Below, piece by piece: positions 1-9,273 of a stretch of DNA of 64,000 nt. Position 1 is the first letter of the stretch, and every line of letters begins with the position of its first letter. The notes beneath the pieces were generated by a model, which was not told the DNA's origin, searched no databases, and was given only the letters and a program-made list of their open reading frames with translations. The DNA is from Lautropia sp. (GTDB taxonomy: Bacteria > Pseudomonadota > Gammaproteobacteria > Burkholderiales > Burkholderiaceae_E). The stretch is from NCBI GenBank assembly GCA_030530775.1, contig JAUMUG010000008.1, forward strand, positions 117,392 to 181,391. The letters are read 5' to 3'. Both the position numbers and the translations under genes were made by a program.

Positions 1-1689
1 GTGGCTGCCGCTGCCGGTGGGGCGTCGATGCCATCGGCCCCTGGTGTAGCGGCTGGCACGGCGACTCAGGAAGCCGGCACTCGACCCACGGATTCGGACG
101 ACACAGCCCGGAGCAAGGAAGAACGTGCCACCGATGACCCGAAAAAAGCCTTCGGCGCCATCGCCCGCATCTATCGCCAGCAGCAGGACAGCCTGACGCC
201 GCGGCAGGAAGCCCGGCTGGATGCCTTCATTCGCCGCTATGTCGACAAGACCCGGGCCTCGCGCGACTACACGCAGCTGCATCGGCCCCACTCGGCCGAC
301 CCACGCGTCGTCAACGGTTTCCGCCCACGCCTCAAGGAAATGATCTACCAGATCGTCATCGAGCGTTCCAAGGGTTCGCACATGTGGGATCTGGACGGCA
401 ATGAATATGTCGATGCGCTGAACGGCTTTGGCATGAGCATGTTCGGCTGGCAGCCGGACTTCGTGCTGGATGCCGTCAGAAAGCAGATGGAGCTCGGCTA
501 TGACATCGGTCCCCAGCACCCGCTGTCCGGCCCCGTCACCGAACTGGTCTGCGAGATGACCGGCTTCGAGCGTGCCGCGCTGTGCAACACCGGCTCGGAA
601 GCGGTGATGGGCGCCTTGCGGATCGCCCGGACCGTGACCGGCCGTGACCGGATCGCGGTGTTCTCCGGCGCCTACCACGGCATCTTCGACGAAGTGATCG
701 TGCGCATCGGTGCACGGGGCCGCGCCATGCCGGCAGCCCCCGGCATCATGCCCAACACGGCCGAGAACGTCGTCATTCTGGAGTACGGCGAGCCGTCGGC
801 GCTGGAATGGGTCAAGGCCAATGCCGATTCACTGGCGGCCGTGCTGGTCGAACCGGTGCAGAGCCGCCGCCCCGAACTGCAGCCGCGCGAATTCCTGCAC
901 GAGCTGCGCCGCATCACGGAGGAGCGGGGCTCGCTGCTGATCTTCGATGAGGTCGTGACCGGCTTCCGTACGGGTCCAGGCGGTGCCCAGGCCCACTTCG
1001 ACATCCGCGCCGATCTGGCCTCCTACGGCAAGGTGGTCGGCGGCGGCTTCCCGATCGGCATCATCGCCGGCAAGCGCGAATACATGGACGCGCTCGACGG
1101 TGGTGCCTGGCAGTATGGTGACGACTCGATCCCTACGGTGGGCGTCACCTATTTTGCCGGCACCTTCGTGCGCCACCCGCTGGCGCTGGCGGCCTGTCAC
1201 GCCGTGCTCGAGCACCTGAAGGAAGCCGGCCCCACGCTGCAACAGAAACTGACCCGGGTCACCACGGATCTGGCCGATTCGCTCAACGCCTTCTGCCGCA
1301 AGCATGGCGCACCGATCGAAATCCGCCACTTCGCCTCGGTCTGGCGCATTGTCTTCCTCGAAGAGCACCCCTACCAGGATCTGCTGTTCGCAATGATGCG
1401 CAATCGTGGCATCCACATCCTCGACAATTTCCCCTGCTTCATGACCACGGCCCACACACCGCAGGACGTCGACGCGATCCGAAACGCCTTCTGCGAAGCG
1501 GTGCGCGAACTGCAGGGCGATGGCTTCCTGCCGCAGGCGGAAAACACCGAGGAGGACGAAACGCCCGATCCGAACAAGCCACCGGTGCCTGGCGCCCGTC
1601 TGGGACGCGATGCCGAAGGCAGGGCAGCCTGGTTCATCGCCGACCCCGGCCGGCCGGGCGCCTACATCCAGTTGCAAGCCAGTGAGTGA
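1..1689 (+). CDS. Class III aminotransferase domain, C-terminal part of a probable PKS (5' partial)
   Basis: The reading frame is open to the left edge, so the true start is outside the window. After a low-complexity stretch (residues about 1-45), a linker at about 47-110 leads into a class III, PLP-dependent aminotransferase fold. Visible signatures are NTGSEAVMGALRIAR (197-211), SGAYHGIFDEV (222-232), the FDE motif with Asp316, and the PLP lysine Lys344 in YGKVVGGG. The linker and domain resemble the AMT domains that follow a carrier domain in hybrid synthases of the mycosubtilin/iturin type, which convert a beta-keto thioester to a beta-amino thioester. The NRPS gene starts 21 bp downstream on the same strand. 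I infer that this is the end of a polyketide synthase whose KS/ACP part lies left of the window; a free-standing glutamate-1-semialdehyde-like aminotransferase is less likely because of the N-terminal linker. Confidence 0.85.
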   Translation: MAAAAGGASMPSAPGVAAGTATQEAGTRPTDSDDTARSKEERATDDPKKAFGAIARIYRQQQDSLTPRQEARLDAFIRRYVDKTRASRDYTQLHRPHSADPRVVNGFRPRLKEMIYQIVIERSKGSHMWDLDGNEYVDALNGFGMSMFGWQPDFVLDAVRKQMELGYDIGPQHPLSGPVTELVCEMTGFERAALCNTGSEAVMGALRIARTVTGRDRIAVFSGAYHGIFDEVIVRIGARGRAMPAAPGIMPNTAENVVILEYGEPSALEWVKANADSLAAVLVEPVQSRRPELQPREFLHELRRITEERGSLLIFDEVVTGFRTGPGGAQAHFDIRADLASYGKVVGGGFPIGIIAGKREYMDALDGGAWQYGDDSIPTVGVTYFAGTFVRHPLALAACHAVLEHLKEAGPTLQQKLTRVTTDLADSLNAFCRKHGAPIEIRHFASVWRIVFLEEHPYQDLLFAMMRNRGIHILDNFPCFMTTAHTPQDVDAIRNAFCEAVRELQGDGFLPQAENTEEDETPDPNKPPVPGARLGRDAEGRAAWFIADPGRPGAYIQLQASE

Positions 1690-1710
1690 TCCAAAACCAA
1701 TAGCGGTCTG

Positions 1711-4700
1711 ATGAACAACAAATCCAATATCTCCCCGGGGCTGCCCTCGGGGTTCAAGGGCAAGGCGGTCGATTTCGACCCCTTTGCCGGTTTCGAGGAT
1801 GTCCCGACCATCGAACAGGTGCTGCACCCGACCGAGGCGCAGCGTGAAGTCTGGCTGGCCGATCAGATAGGTCGCGAGGCCTCACTGGCCTACAACGAAG
1901 CGGTCGAGCTGCAGCTGCGGGGGCCGGTGGACGATGACACCATCGAGCGCCTGCGCGAAGCCTGCCTGAAGGTGGTGGCAGCGCACCAGGCGCTGCGCGC
2001 CGTCTTCAGTGCCGATGGTTCGGAAATGTTGATTCAGACGGCGTCGGCCGTGCAGATCCCCTTCGAGGTGGTCGATCTGCGCGGTCTGGACGAAAGCACC
2101 CGGGCACGCCGGCTGCAGGACCGGCGCGAGCAGATCGTGCAATCGCCCTTCGATCTGACCAGAGGTCCCCTGTTCCGAGCGCTGCTGGTGCGTCTGGCCG
2201 ATGACGAGGCCGCGCTGCTGCTGTCGACCCATCACCTGGTCTGCGACGGCTATTCCTTCGGCATCGTGCTACGCGATTTGTGTCTGGCCTTCCAGAGCAA
2301 ACCGATCGCGCCATCGGCCTATGCCGATTATGTGCGCGCCGAAAGCCTTTTCCTCAAAACCGGCGAAGCCGGCGACAACATCCGCTTCTGGACCAGCCGC
2401 TATGCGCAGGACATCCCGGTCACCGATCTGCCGACCGACCGGCCCAGGCCGGCCCGACGACAGGTCGCCGCGCACCGTATCGATCATCTGATCGATCAAA
2501 CGACCTTCGAGTCCCTGCGCCAGACTGCCAGCCGGCTGCGCATCAGCCTGTTCACTCTGCTGCTGGGCGGTTTCGAGATGCTGATCGCCCGTCTGACCGG
2601 CAATCCCGACGTCGTGATCGGTGTACCGGCAGCCGGTCAGATCGCAACCGACCAGCCCGGCATCGTCGGTCATTGCGTCAATCTGTTGCCCGTGCGTGGT
2701 CGGGTCGATGCCCAGGCACGCAGCAGCGACTGGCTCGGCGCCGTGCAACGCGAACTGTTCGACGCTTTCGATCATCAGCGCTTCACCTTCGGCTCCCTGC
2801 TGACCCACCTGTCGCTGAAGCGCGACCCGTCACGGCTGCCGCTGGTGTCGGTGATGTTCAACCTCGATCAGCGGATGGACCCGGCTCAGCTGCAGATGCC
2901 CGGCCTGACGGTCAACGTCGAACCGGTGGCACGCCGCTTCGAGAACTTCGAGCTCTTCGTCAACCTGACCCCGCTGGATGAAGGCCTACGGGTCGAGTGC
3001 CAGTACAGCACGGCGCTGTTCGACGATGCCAGTATCCGCCACTGGCTGCAGAGCTTCGATGCACTGCTGCAGAACATAGCCACCGACAGCGAACGGACCG
3101 TCGGCCGACAGCCGGTACTGGACCAGAACCAGCGGACACTGCTGCAGAACTGGAACGACACTCGCCGCGAGCAGAGCCTGAACCGCACTCCGGTGGAGCT
3201 GTTCGACCGCATCGCCCACACCCTGCCCAACAAGATCGCACTGGCCGACGCACGGTACGCCGTCAGTTATCAAACTCTGCAGGACAGCAGTCAGGAACTG
3301 GCCGAGCGGCTGCGTGCGCAGGGCATCGGTCCGGGCAGACTGGTTGGATTGTGTCTCGAGCGCGGTGCCGCCATGGTCATCGCCCAGTGGGCGATCTGGC
3401 GCACCGGTGCCGCCTATGTGCCACTCGACCCGGCCTTCCCGCGGGAGCGGCTGGCCTACATGGCGGAAGACGCCGCGCTCGCACTGGTGGTGGCCGATCG
3501 CAATACGCTCGAAATCTGCCAAGGCTTCGACTGGCCACGGGGCAAGACCTTGCTGATCGATGCCGCCGAGCTGTGCACACCGACCGAGGCCGATCTGCGC
3601 CCGGTCGACAAGCTGAATCTGTCGCAGCCCGAGGCGGCCGCCTATGTCATCTATACTTCCGGCTCCACCGGCAAGCCCAAGGGTGTCTCGGTTCCACACC
3701 GGGCCGCAGCCAACCTGCTGCTGTCGATGCAGCGCAAGCCCGGCATCCGCTCGGCCGACCGGCTGCTGGCCGTCACCACCCTGTCCTTCGACATCGCGCT
3801 GCTGGAGCTGATCACACCGCTGATTTCCGGCGGCAGTGTCTTCGTGGCCGACCGTGAAGACAGCATGGATGGCTACCGGCTGGCCGAGTTGCTGGCCGCG
3901 CAGCAGATCAACGTGATGCAGGCCACTCCCGGCACCTGGCGCCTGCTGCTGAGTGCGGGCTGGACCCCGCCCCGTGGCTTCCGTGCCCTGGTGGGCGGCG
4001 AGCCACTGCCGGTCGATCTGGCCAACGAGCTGCTGGCGCTACCGCTGACCCTGTGGAATATGTATGGTCCGACCGAGACCACCGTCTGGTCGACCTGCTC
4101 GCAGGTTCATGGCACGGCCCAGGGCATCCGCATCGGCACCCCGATCGACAACACGTATGTGCGTATCGTCGACGACGCCGGTCTCGACGTACCCATCGGC
4201 GCCGCCGGCGAAATCCTGATCGGTGGCGAAGGAGTCGCCATCGGTTATTTGGGCCGCCCGGATCTGACCGCCGAGCGATTCATTTCCGACGAGCAGACGC
4301 CGGGCCGCAGCATCTACCGAACCGGCGACAGCGGGCGCTGGCGTCACGACGGCACGCTCGAACATCTTGGCCGCCTCGACCATCAGGTCAAGGTGCGCGG
4401 TTACCGGATCGAACTGGGCGAGATCGAAACCATCGTGTCCAGCTTCCCCGGCATCCAGCAAGCCGTCACCATCGTCCGTGAAGACAACCCGGGTGATCAG
4501 CGTCTGGTCGCCTATCTGGTCGGACGGGAGCGGGAGACGGAAGCCCGCGAGGCCAACCGGCAAGAAGCCGGTGCCCTGCGCGCTCATCTGCGCAAGCAGT
4601 TGCCGGACTATATGGTGCCGCAGCACTTCGTCTGGATTCCAGCCTTTGCATTGCTGCCCAACGGCAAGATCGATCGCAAGGTGCTACCCCGTCCGGACCA

Positions 4701-6918
4701 GCTGGCCGATTCCCGTGCACCGGACCACCAACCGGCTGCAGCCCCCGAAGCACTGAGCGAACGCCAGCAGCACATCATCCAGCTGATGAGCCAACACCTG
4801 AAGCTGCCGCTCATCGGCCTGGACGACGACTTCTTCGCCATGGGAGGCCATTCGTTGCTGGCCGCACAATTCCTGCTGGCGCTGGGCAGTGAGTACGGTC
4901 ACCAGATTCCGCTGGCCACCGTGTTCGAAGCACCCACGCCACGTCGACTCGATGCCTGGCTGAACCAGCACGCCGGTGGGCAGGAAGGCAGACCGGACGA
5001 ACCGGCCCGGCGCGGTGACCGCAGTGTCGCCCCGCTGTCGGTCATGCAGCAGCGGCTCTATTTCCTGGAGATGATCAATCCGGATACGCCGGTCTACAAC
5101 ACGCCGTCGGCCCATCGTCTGATCGGTCCGCTCGACGAGGCCGCCTTCGAACGCGCCTTCAATCGGTTGATCGAACGCCAGCCGGTGCTGCGAACTTGGA
5201 TCGACACCGATGCCAAGGGCATGCCGGTCCAGCGCATCGCCGATCATCTGGAAGTCGCGCCGTTCCCGGCCGTCGACCTGCGCCATCTGCAAGGCGAAGC
5301 CCAGCGGATGGCACTGGAGAGCGCGCTGCACGAGCTGGTCGAAGAACCGATTCCGACTCATACCGCACCGCTGTTCCGGACCCGGATGTTCCGTCTGGCC
5401 GACGATTGTCATGCATGGTTCTTCATGCCGCACCACATCATCTGGGATGGCTGGTCCTTCGACCTGCTCTACCAGGAGATGGCGGCGCTCTACGCCCGCG
5501 AGACCGATCATCCGCAGGCGCCCGCCGCCCTGCCGGCACTGACCTATGACTACGGCGACTTCGCCATCTGGCACAACCAGTATCTCGAGAGCGACGACAT
5601 CCAGCGTCAAATCGATCACTGGATTCAGCGCATCGATCCGAACCAGCCGCCGCTGACGCTGCCGGCAGACCGCCCACGTCCGCCGCAGATGAGCGGCCGG
5701 GGCAGCACCGAATGGATCGATCTGCCGATCGAGCTGCTGAACACCGTGCGCGATCAGGCCAAAGCGCATCAATCCACCACCTTCATGACGCTGCTCGGTG
5801 TCTGGGCACTGCTGCTGCATGGTGTTTCGCGTCAGCCGGCGCTGACCATCGGAACCCCGGTTCGCGGCCGTGCCACACCCGAACAGGAGGCGATCATGGG
5901 CTTCTTCGTCAATGCGCTGCCGCTGACCTTCCGCTTCGAGCCGGATGACACCGTCGGCGATCTGATGATGCAGGTCCGTCGGATCGTCGTCGACGCCTTC
6001 GGTCACGCCGATGTGCCGGTCGACCGCCTGCTTCAGGCCATCGGCCCCAGCCGCGACGAATCACGGCCGCCGATCTGGCAGGCCTTCTTTTCGTATCAGG
6101 AAGCTTCGGCCCGCCAGCTGAACTGGGGCGATCTGCAGGATCAGCCTTTCTATCTGCTGCAGCCCGGCACTGCCGAAGATGTCGGCCTGTGGTTCCTGGC
6201 CGCCGGCAACAAGCTGACAGGCGGCCTACAGTACAACACCGACATCTTCGATGCACCACGCATCCGAAGGTTGGGCCAGACCTATCTGCGGCTCCTGACC
6301 GGCTGGGTCGATTCGGCCATCAACACACCGCTGGCCGAACTGCTGCGATGCGTGCCCGAGAGCCTGCTGCGCGATGGCCCACAGGAAGATCCCCGCTTCG
6401 ATGCCGAAATGGCCGCCGCCCCGGCCGAACGCGTACTCGCCCGTGACGAAGCCGATGCCGCCACCACGACCGCGCATCCCGTCCCCGTTGCCGTACCGTT
6501 GCAGCCGGATGAGGCGCCGACAAACCATCCACGAGCGCCCGACTCCGTGCCTGTGTCGGCGCCCGTGGAGGACGAACGGCCGGCAGCAGAGCCCGCCGAA
6601 GATATCGAGCAGCCTGCACTGACCGACATGGAGCGACAACTGGCGTCGGTCTGGGCCGAACTGCTGGGCACCGATGACATCCGTGCCGACGACAACTTCT
6701 TCGATCTGGGCGGCCACTCGATGCTGGTGATGCAGGCCATCGCCCAGATGCGGGAGCGTACCGGCCTGCGTGTCAATCCGCGGCGCTTCGTCTTCGAGAC
6801 GTTGGCTCAGGTGGCCCGCGCCTACGACGAGGCCACGCCCGAGGACCAGCCCCGACCCGCCGCTGCCGGCAGGGCCGGTCTGATGTCGAGGCTCTTCGGC
6901 AGCAAAAAAGGCCGATGA
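1711..6918 (+). CDS. Nonribosomal peptide synthetase, C-A-PCP-C-PCP
   Basis: This 1735-residue protein has domains in the order condensation (about 35-470, active site HHLVCDG at 174-180), adenylation (about 490-990, YTSGSTGKPKG near 647, NMYGPTETT near 783), carrier (GGHS, Ser1048), condensation (about 1105-1530, HHIIWDG at 1241-1247), a Pro/Ala-rich linker (about 1555-1640) and a second carrier (GGHS, Ser1670). No epimerisation, reductase or thioesterase domain follows, and the second condensation domain has no adenylation domain of its own. Reading the binding-pocket residues by eye against GrsA gives D-I-L-Q-V-G-M-V-W, which resembles published glycine codes; this is inference. The first C domain begins near the N-terminus and would accept the chain from the upstream aminotransferase-bearing protein. 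The product is unknown. Confidence 0.95.
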   Translation: MNNKSNISPGLPSGFKGKAVDFDPFAGFEDVPTIEQVLHPTEAQREVWLADQIGREASLAYNEAVELQLRGPVDDDTIERLREACLKVVAAHQALRAVFSADGSEMLIQTASAVQIPFEVVDLRGLDESTRARRLQDRREQIVQSPFDLTRGPLFRALLVRLADDEAALLLSTHHLVCDGYSFGIVLRDLCLAFQSKPIAPSAYADYVRAESLFLKTGEAGDNIRFWTSRYAQDIPVTDLPTDRPRPARRQVAAHRIDHLIDQTTFESLRQTASRLRISLFTLLLGGFEMLIARLTGNPDVVIGVPAAGQIATDQPGIVGHCVNLLPVRGRVDAQARSSDWLGAVQRELFDAFDHQRFTFGSLLTHLSLKRDPSRLPLVSVMFNLDQRMDPAQLQMPGLTVNVEPVARRFENFELFVNLTPLDEGLRVECQYSTALFDDASIRHWLQSFDALLQNIATDSERTVGRQPVLDQNQRTLLQNWNDTRREQSLNRTPVELFDRIAHTLPNKIALADARYAVSYQTLQDSSQELAERLRAQGIGPGRLVGLCLERGAAMVIAQWAIWRTGAAYVPLDPAFPRERLAYMAEDAALALVVADRNTLEICQGFDWPRGKTLLIDAAELCTPTEADLRPVDKLNLSQPEAAAYVIYTSGSTGKPKGVSVPHRAAANLLLSMQRKPGIRSADRLLAVTTLSFDIALLELITPLISGGSVFVADREDSMDGYRLAELLAAQQINVMQATPGTWRLLLSAGWTPPRGFRALVGGEPLPVDLANELLALPLTLWNMYGPTETTVWSTCSQVHGTAQGIRIGTPIDNTYVRIVDDAGLDVPIGAAGEILIGGEGVAIGYLGRPDLTAERFISDEQTPGRSIYRTGDSGRWRHDGTLEHLGRLDHQVKVRGYRIELGEIETIVSSFPGIQQAVTIVREDNPGDQRLVAYLVGRERETEAREANRQEAGALRAHLRKQLPDYMVPQHFVWIPAFALLPNGKIDRKVLPRPDQLADSRAPDHQPAAAPEALSERQQHIIQLMSQHLKLPLIGLDDDFFAMGGHSLLAAQFLLALGSEYGHQIPLATVFEAPTPRRLDAWLNQHAGGQEGRPDEPARRGDRSVAPLSVMQQRLYFLEMINPDTPVYNTPSAHRLIGPLDEAAFERAFNRLIERQPVLRTWIDTDAKGMPVQRIADHLEVAPFPAVDLRHLQGEAQRMALESALHELVEEPIPTHTAPLFRTRMFRLADDCHAWFFMPHHIIWDGWSFDLLYQEMAALYARETDHPQAPAALPALTYDYGDFAIWHNQYLESDDIQRQIDHWIQRIDPNQPPLTLPADRPRPPQMSGRGSTEWIDLPIELLNTVRDQAKAHQSTTFMTLLGVWALLLHGVSRQPALTIGTPVRGRATPEQEAIMGFFVNALPLTFRFEPDDTVGDLMMQVRRIVVDAFGHADVPVDRLLQAIGPSRDESRPPIWQAFFSYQEASARQLNWGDLQDQPFYLLQPGTAEDVGLWFLAAGNKLTGGLQYNTDIFDAPRIRRLGQTYLRLLTGWVDSAINTPLAELLRCVPESLLRDGPQEDPRFDAEMAAAPAERVLARDEADAATTTAHPVPVAVPLQPDEAPTNHPRAPDSVPVSAPVEDERPAAEPAEDIEQPALTDMERQLASVWAELLGTDDIRADDNFFDLGGHSMLVMQAIAQMRERTGLRVNPRRFVFETLAQVARAYDEATPEDQPRPAAAGRAGLMSRLFGSKKGR

Positions 6919-6923
6919 AACAT

Positions 6924-6949
6924 ATGTGACGGCTCAATGTGACGGCTCA
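6924..6949. repeat. 13-bp perfect tandem duplication
   Basis: ATGTGACGGCTCA occurs twice head to tail at 6924-6936 and 6937-6949, six bases after the NRPS stop codon. Confidence 0.9.
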
Positions 6950-6984
6950 TCCTCCTCGGTCCGATGGATGAGATGGATGAGCCG
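6943..6984 (+). other. Inverted repeat downstream of the NRPS gene
   Basis: Ten-base perfect arms CGGCTCATCC (6943-6952) and GGATGAGCCG (6975-6984) are separated by 22 nt, just after the NRPS stop codon. No run of T follows, so it is not a clear intrinsic terminator. The left arm lies in the second copy of a 13-bp tandem duplication. Confidence 0.35.
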
Positions 6985-7110
6985 CCCGTGTCACGTCCCG
7001 GCCGGCAAAGAGCCCGAACGGTTTGCCTCTGATCCAATATCGAGTCGGGAACGGATTGCGACGGGTTAACATGGGCATTCATATCGACCCTCCACCCTTT
7101 CGACGTCGAC

Positions 7111-7995
7111 ATGGAATCTCCTCCGGCCGCCAGCCCGCTGCTCATCGAATGTCATCGCCTGAATCTCGACGAGGAACCACCCGGGATGCAGGCGCGATGG
7201 TTGTCAGCCCGTGAACGGCAGCGCGCCGCACGCTTTCGCTTCGAGCACCTGCGGGAGCACTACCGACGCAGCCAATGCGGGCTGCGGCAGCTGCTCGGCA
7301 GGCGTCTGGGCATCGATCCGGGTGCCGTCCAGTTCGAAATCGGCCCCAAGGGCAAACCCCACTTGGCGGCACTGCATCGCAGCACACTGCATTTCAACCT
7401 GAGTCACAGCAACGGCTCGGCCTGGATCGCCATGGCCGATGTTCCGGTCGGTATCGACCTGGAGCGCCTGGCCGACCGGGCGATGCAGGACCGCGCCGCG
7501 TTGAGCGCCCGGGTATGCTCGGCCGACGAGCAGGCCGTTCTGCAGGCGCTGCCCGAAGCGCTGCGCACCCGGGCCTTTCTGCTGGCCTGGACCCGCAAGG
7601 AAGCACTGCTCAAAGCCTGGGGGGTCGGCATCACTGGACTGGATTCTCTACAATCGCTCGATACCCGGTTGCCCGCCGCCACACGGCTGCTCGGGCTGCT
7701 GCACGATGCCAGCCTGCTGCCGACGCCCCTGGGCATCGACACCATGCCGCACCTGGCTGCCGAAACCATTGATCATCCCGCCATGCCGCGCAGCAATGAC
7801 ACCGGGGCGCCCGCCCCTACCCGCCAGGAACATCCTCGGCTGTGGCTGAGAAGCTTCTGCCAAGGTGACGAAATCGTCTCACTGGCGGCCACCCAGCCCT
7901 TTTCGCTGGCCGTTGCCGCCACGACGGATCACAAGCGGTCCACGAGCTGCCACACTCCAACGTCGCCCACCAGAGCCCAACGGAGACATGAGTGA
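7111..7995 (+). CDS. Sfp-type 4'-phosphopantetheinyl transferase
   Basis: This 294-residue enzyme is predicted to move phosphopantetheine from CoA onto the carrier-domain serine, turning apo-NRPS/PKS into holo-enzyme. Visible family motifs are FNLSHSNG (about 95-102), VGIDLE (about 113-118, with the Mg-binding Asp and Glu) and WTRKEALLKAWG (about 165-176, the W/KEA motif of the Sfp class rather than AcpS). It lies 192 bp after the NRPS on the same strand, which suggests that it activates the two carrier domains there. Its stop overlaps the start of the next gene by 4 bp, so the two are probably translationally coupled. The C-terminal third past the last motif is poorly conserved and Pro/Thr-rich. 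Confidence 0.92.
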   Translation: MESPPAASPLLIECHRLNLDEEPPGMQARWLSARERQRAARFRFEHLREHYRRSQCGLRQLLGRRLGIDPGAVQFEIGPKGKPHLAALHRSTLHFNLSHSNGSAWIAMADVPVGIDLERLADRAMQDRAALSARVCSADEQAVLQALPEALRTRAFLLAWTRKEALLKAWGVGITGLDSLQSLDTRLPAATRLLGLLHDASLLPTPLGIDTMPHLAAETIDHPAMPRSNDTGAPAPTRQEHPRLWLRSFCQGDEIVSLAATQPFSLAVAATTDHKRSTSCHTPTSPTRAQRRHE

Positions 7996-9089
7996 CAGTC
8001 CCTGCCCGCCCCATCCACCTCGAGCCCGGCTCCCCGCACACCGGTCCCGCACTTGCGGTGCCGGGTCGTCGCGCCTTTCTTCTGGCCTTGACCACCGTGG
8101 CTCCCGGCCTGGGGCTGGCTGCCACCGCCGCCTCCGACCCCGGTACGGCCGCACCCGCCACCCTGCCGCCGGCATCGGCTTGGCCGCGCAAGGCCATCCG
8201 GCTGATCGTACCGACCTCACCCGGCAGCGACGTGGACAGAATCGCCCGAACCCTCGCCGATCCGTTGGGCAGACTGCTCGGCCAGAGTATCGTCGTCGAA
8301 AGCCGTCCCGGCAACCACGGCAACCTGGCCGCCACACTGGTGGGCGATGCGCCTTCCGACGGCTATACGCTGCTGATGGCCACCGAAACCATGCCGTGCA
8401 TCAACACCTTGATGTATACCCGCGGCAGCATCGATCCCCATCGTAAGTTGATCGGTATCAACCAGATCGCCGATACGCCACTGGTGCTGCTGACTCACCG
8501 CATGAGCCGCTTCCGTTCGCTGACACCACTGCTGCGCCAGGCCAGACGCAACCGCGAAGTCCTGCACTATGGCTGCCAGGGCTACGGCAGCGCCAGCCAT
8601 CTGGCCATGCTGTCACTGCATCAGGAAACCGGCCTGCCCTTCGACTACCGGTCCTTCAAGGACACCCGTTCGATGCTGCAGGCCCTGCAGGCCGGAGAAC
8701 TGGAACTGGCCTGCCTGCCTGCCGATCCGGCTTTCAGCGCCCTGGCCGATGGCCGGGTCCGTGCCATTGGACTGACGAGCGCAAAGCGCAACCCGCTGCT
8801 GCCGCAGGTCATGCCACTGGCTCAGCAGTCCGGTGTGGCCAACGGCTTCCGCTTCGAGGGATGGCTTGGATTGCTGGCACCCGCCCACACCCCCTCGGCC
8901 ATCCTCATCCGGATCAATGATGCGCTGATCCAAAGCAGCCAGCATCCACCGCTGCTGGATGCGCTACGCAGACATGGTTATGAGCGCCGCGTCTATTCGA
9001 CACCGGACGATTTTCAGACGAAGTTCGGCGAGGAGCTGACGCGCAATCGCCGGATCATCGAACGGGCCGGACTGCGATTGCGTCACTGA
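7992..9089 (+). CDS. Bug-family (TctC-like) periplasmic solute-binding protein
   Basis: This 365-residue protein belongs to the tripartite tricarboxylate transporter receptor family that is greatly expanded in Burkholderiales. It starts at a GTG that overlaps the previous stop codon by 4 bp and has GGAG six bases upstream. The N-terminus has a twin-arginine-like stretch (GRRAFLLAL, residues about 29-37) followed by a hydrophobic segment and AxA-type sites, so export, possibly by Tat, is likely. The mature part opens with WPRKAIRLIVP and continues with SPGSDVDRIAR and VVESRPGNHG, typical of the family. No TctA/TctB membrane subunits are nearby, as is usual for orphan Bug proteins. The ligand cannot be predicted. 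Coupling to the phosphopantetheinyl transferase gene is odd for a housekeeping binding protein. Confidence 0.9.
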   Translation: MTVPARPIHLEPGSPHTGPALAVPGRRAFLLALTTVAPGLGLAATAASDPGTAAPATLPPASAWPRKAIRLIVPTSPGSDVDRIARTLADPLGRLLGQSIVVESRPGNHGNLAATLVGDAPSDGYTLLMATETMPCINTLMYTRGSIDPHRKLIGINQIADTPLVLLTHRMSRFRSLTPLLRQARRNREVLHYGCQGYGSASHLAMLSLHQETGLPFDYRSFKDTRSMLQALQAGELELACLPADPAFSALADGRVRAIGLTSAKRNPLLPQVMPLAQQSGVANGFRFEGWLGLLAPAHTPSAILIRINDALIQSSQHPPLLDALRRHGYERRVYSTPDDFQTKFGEELTRNRRIIERAGLRLRH

Positions 9090-9273
9090 GCCCATCGCCC
9101 CCGGGCGCTCCGTTCATGATCTGCGCGGCAGCAAGGCCACGGCGCTCTCGAAGACGAGAACCGCTCCGGCCAGGGCAGTCTGTGCCACCGCGGCGTCTCC
9201 ATGTGCCATCTTCACCGAGCAGGCTGGTTAGAATTGCGGTCCACACTGGACACACCCTACGGGGGCGCTGCGC

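Noticed and set aside
829..1827. 332-codon open frame antisense to the aminotransferase and NRPS start
   Set aside because: Long antisense frames are expected in GC-rich coding DNA; the sequence has no domain and the + strand gene is certain.
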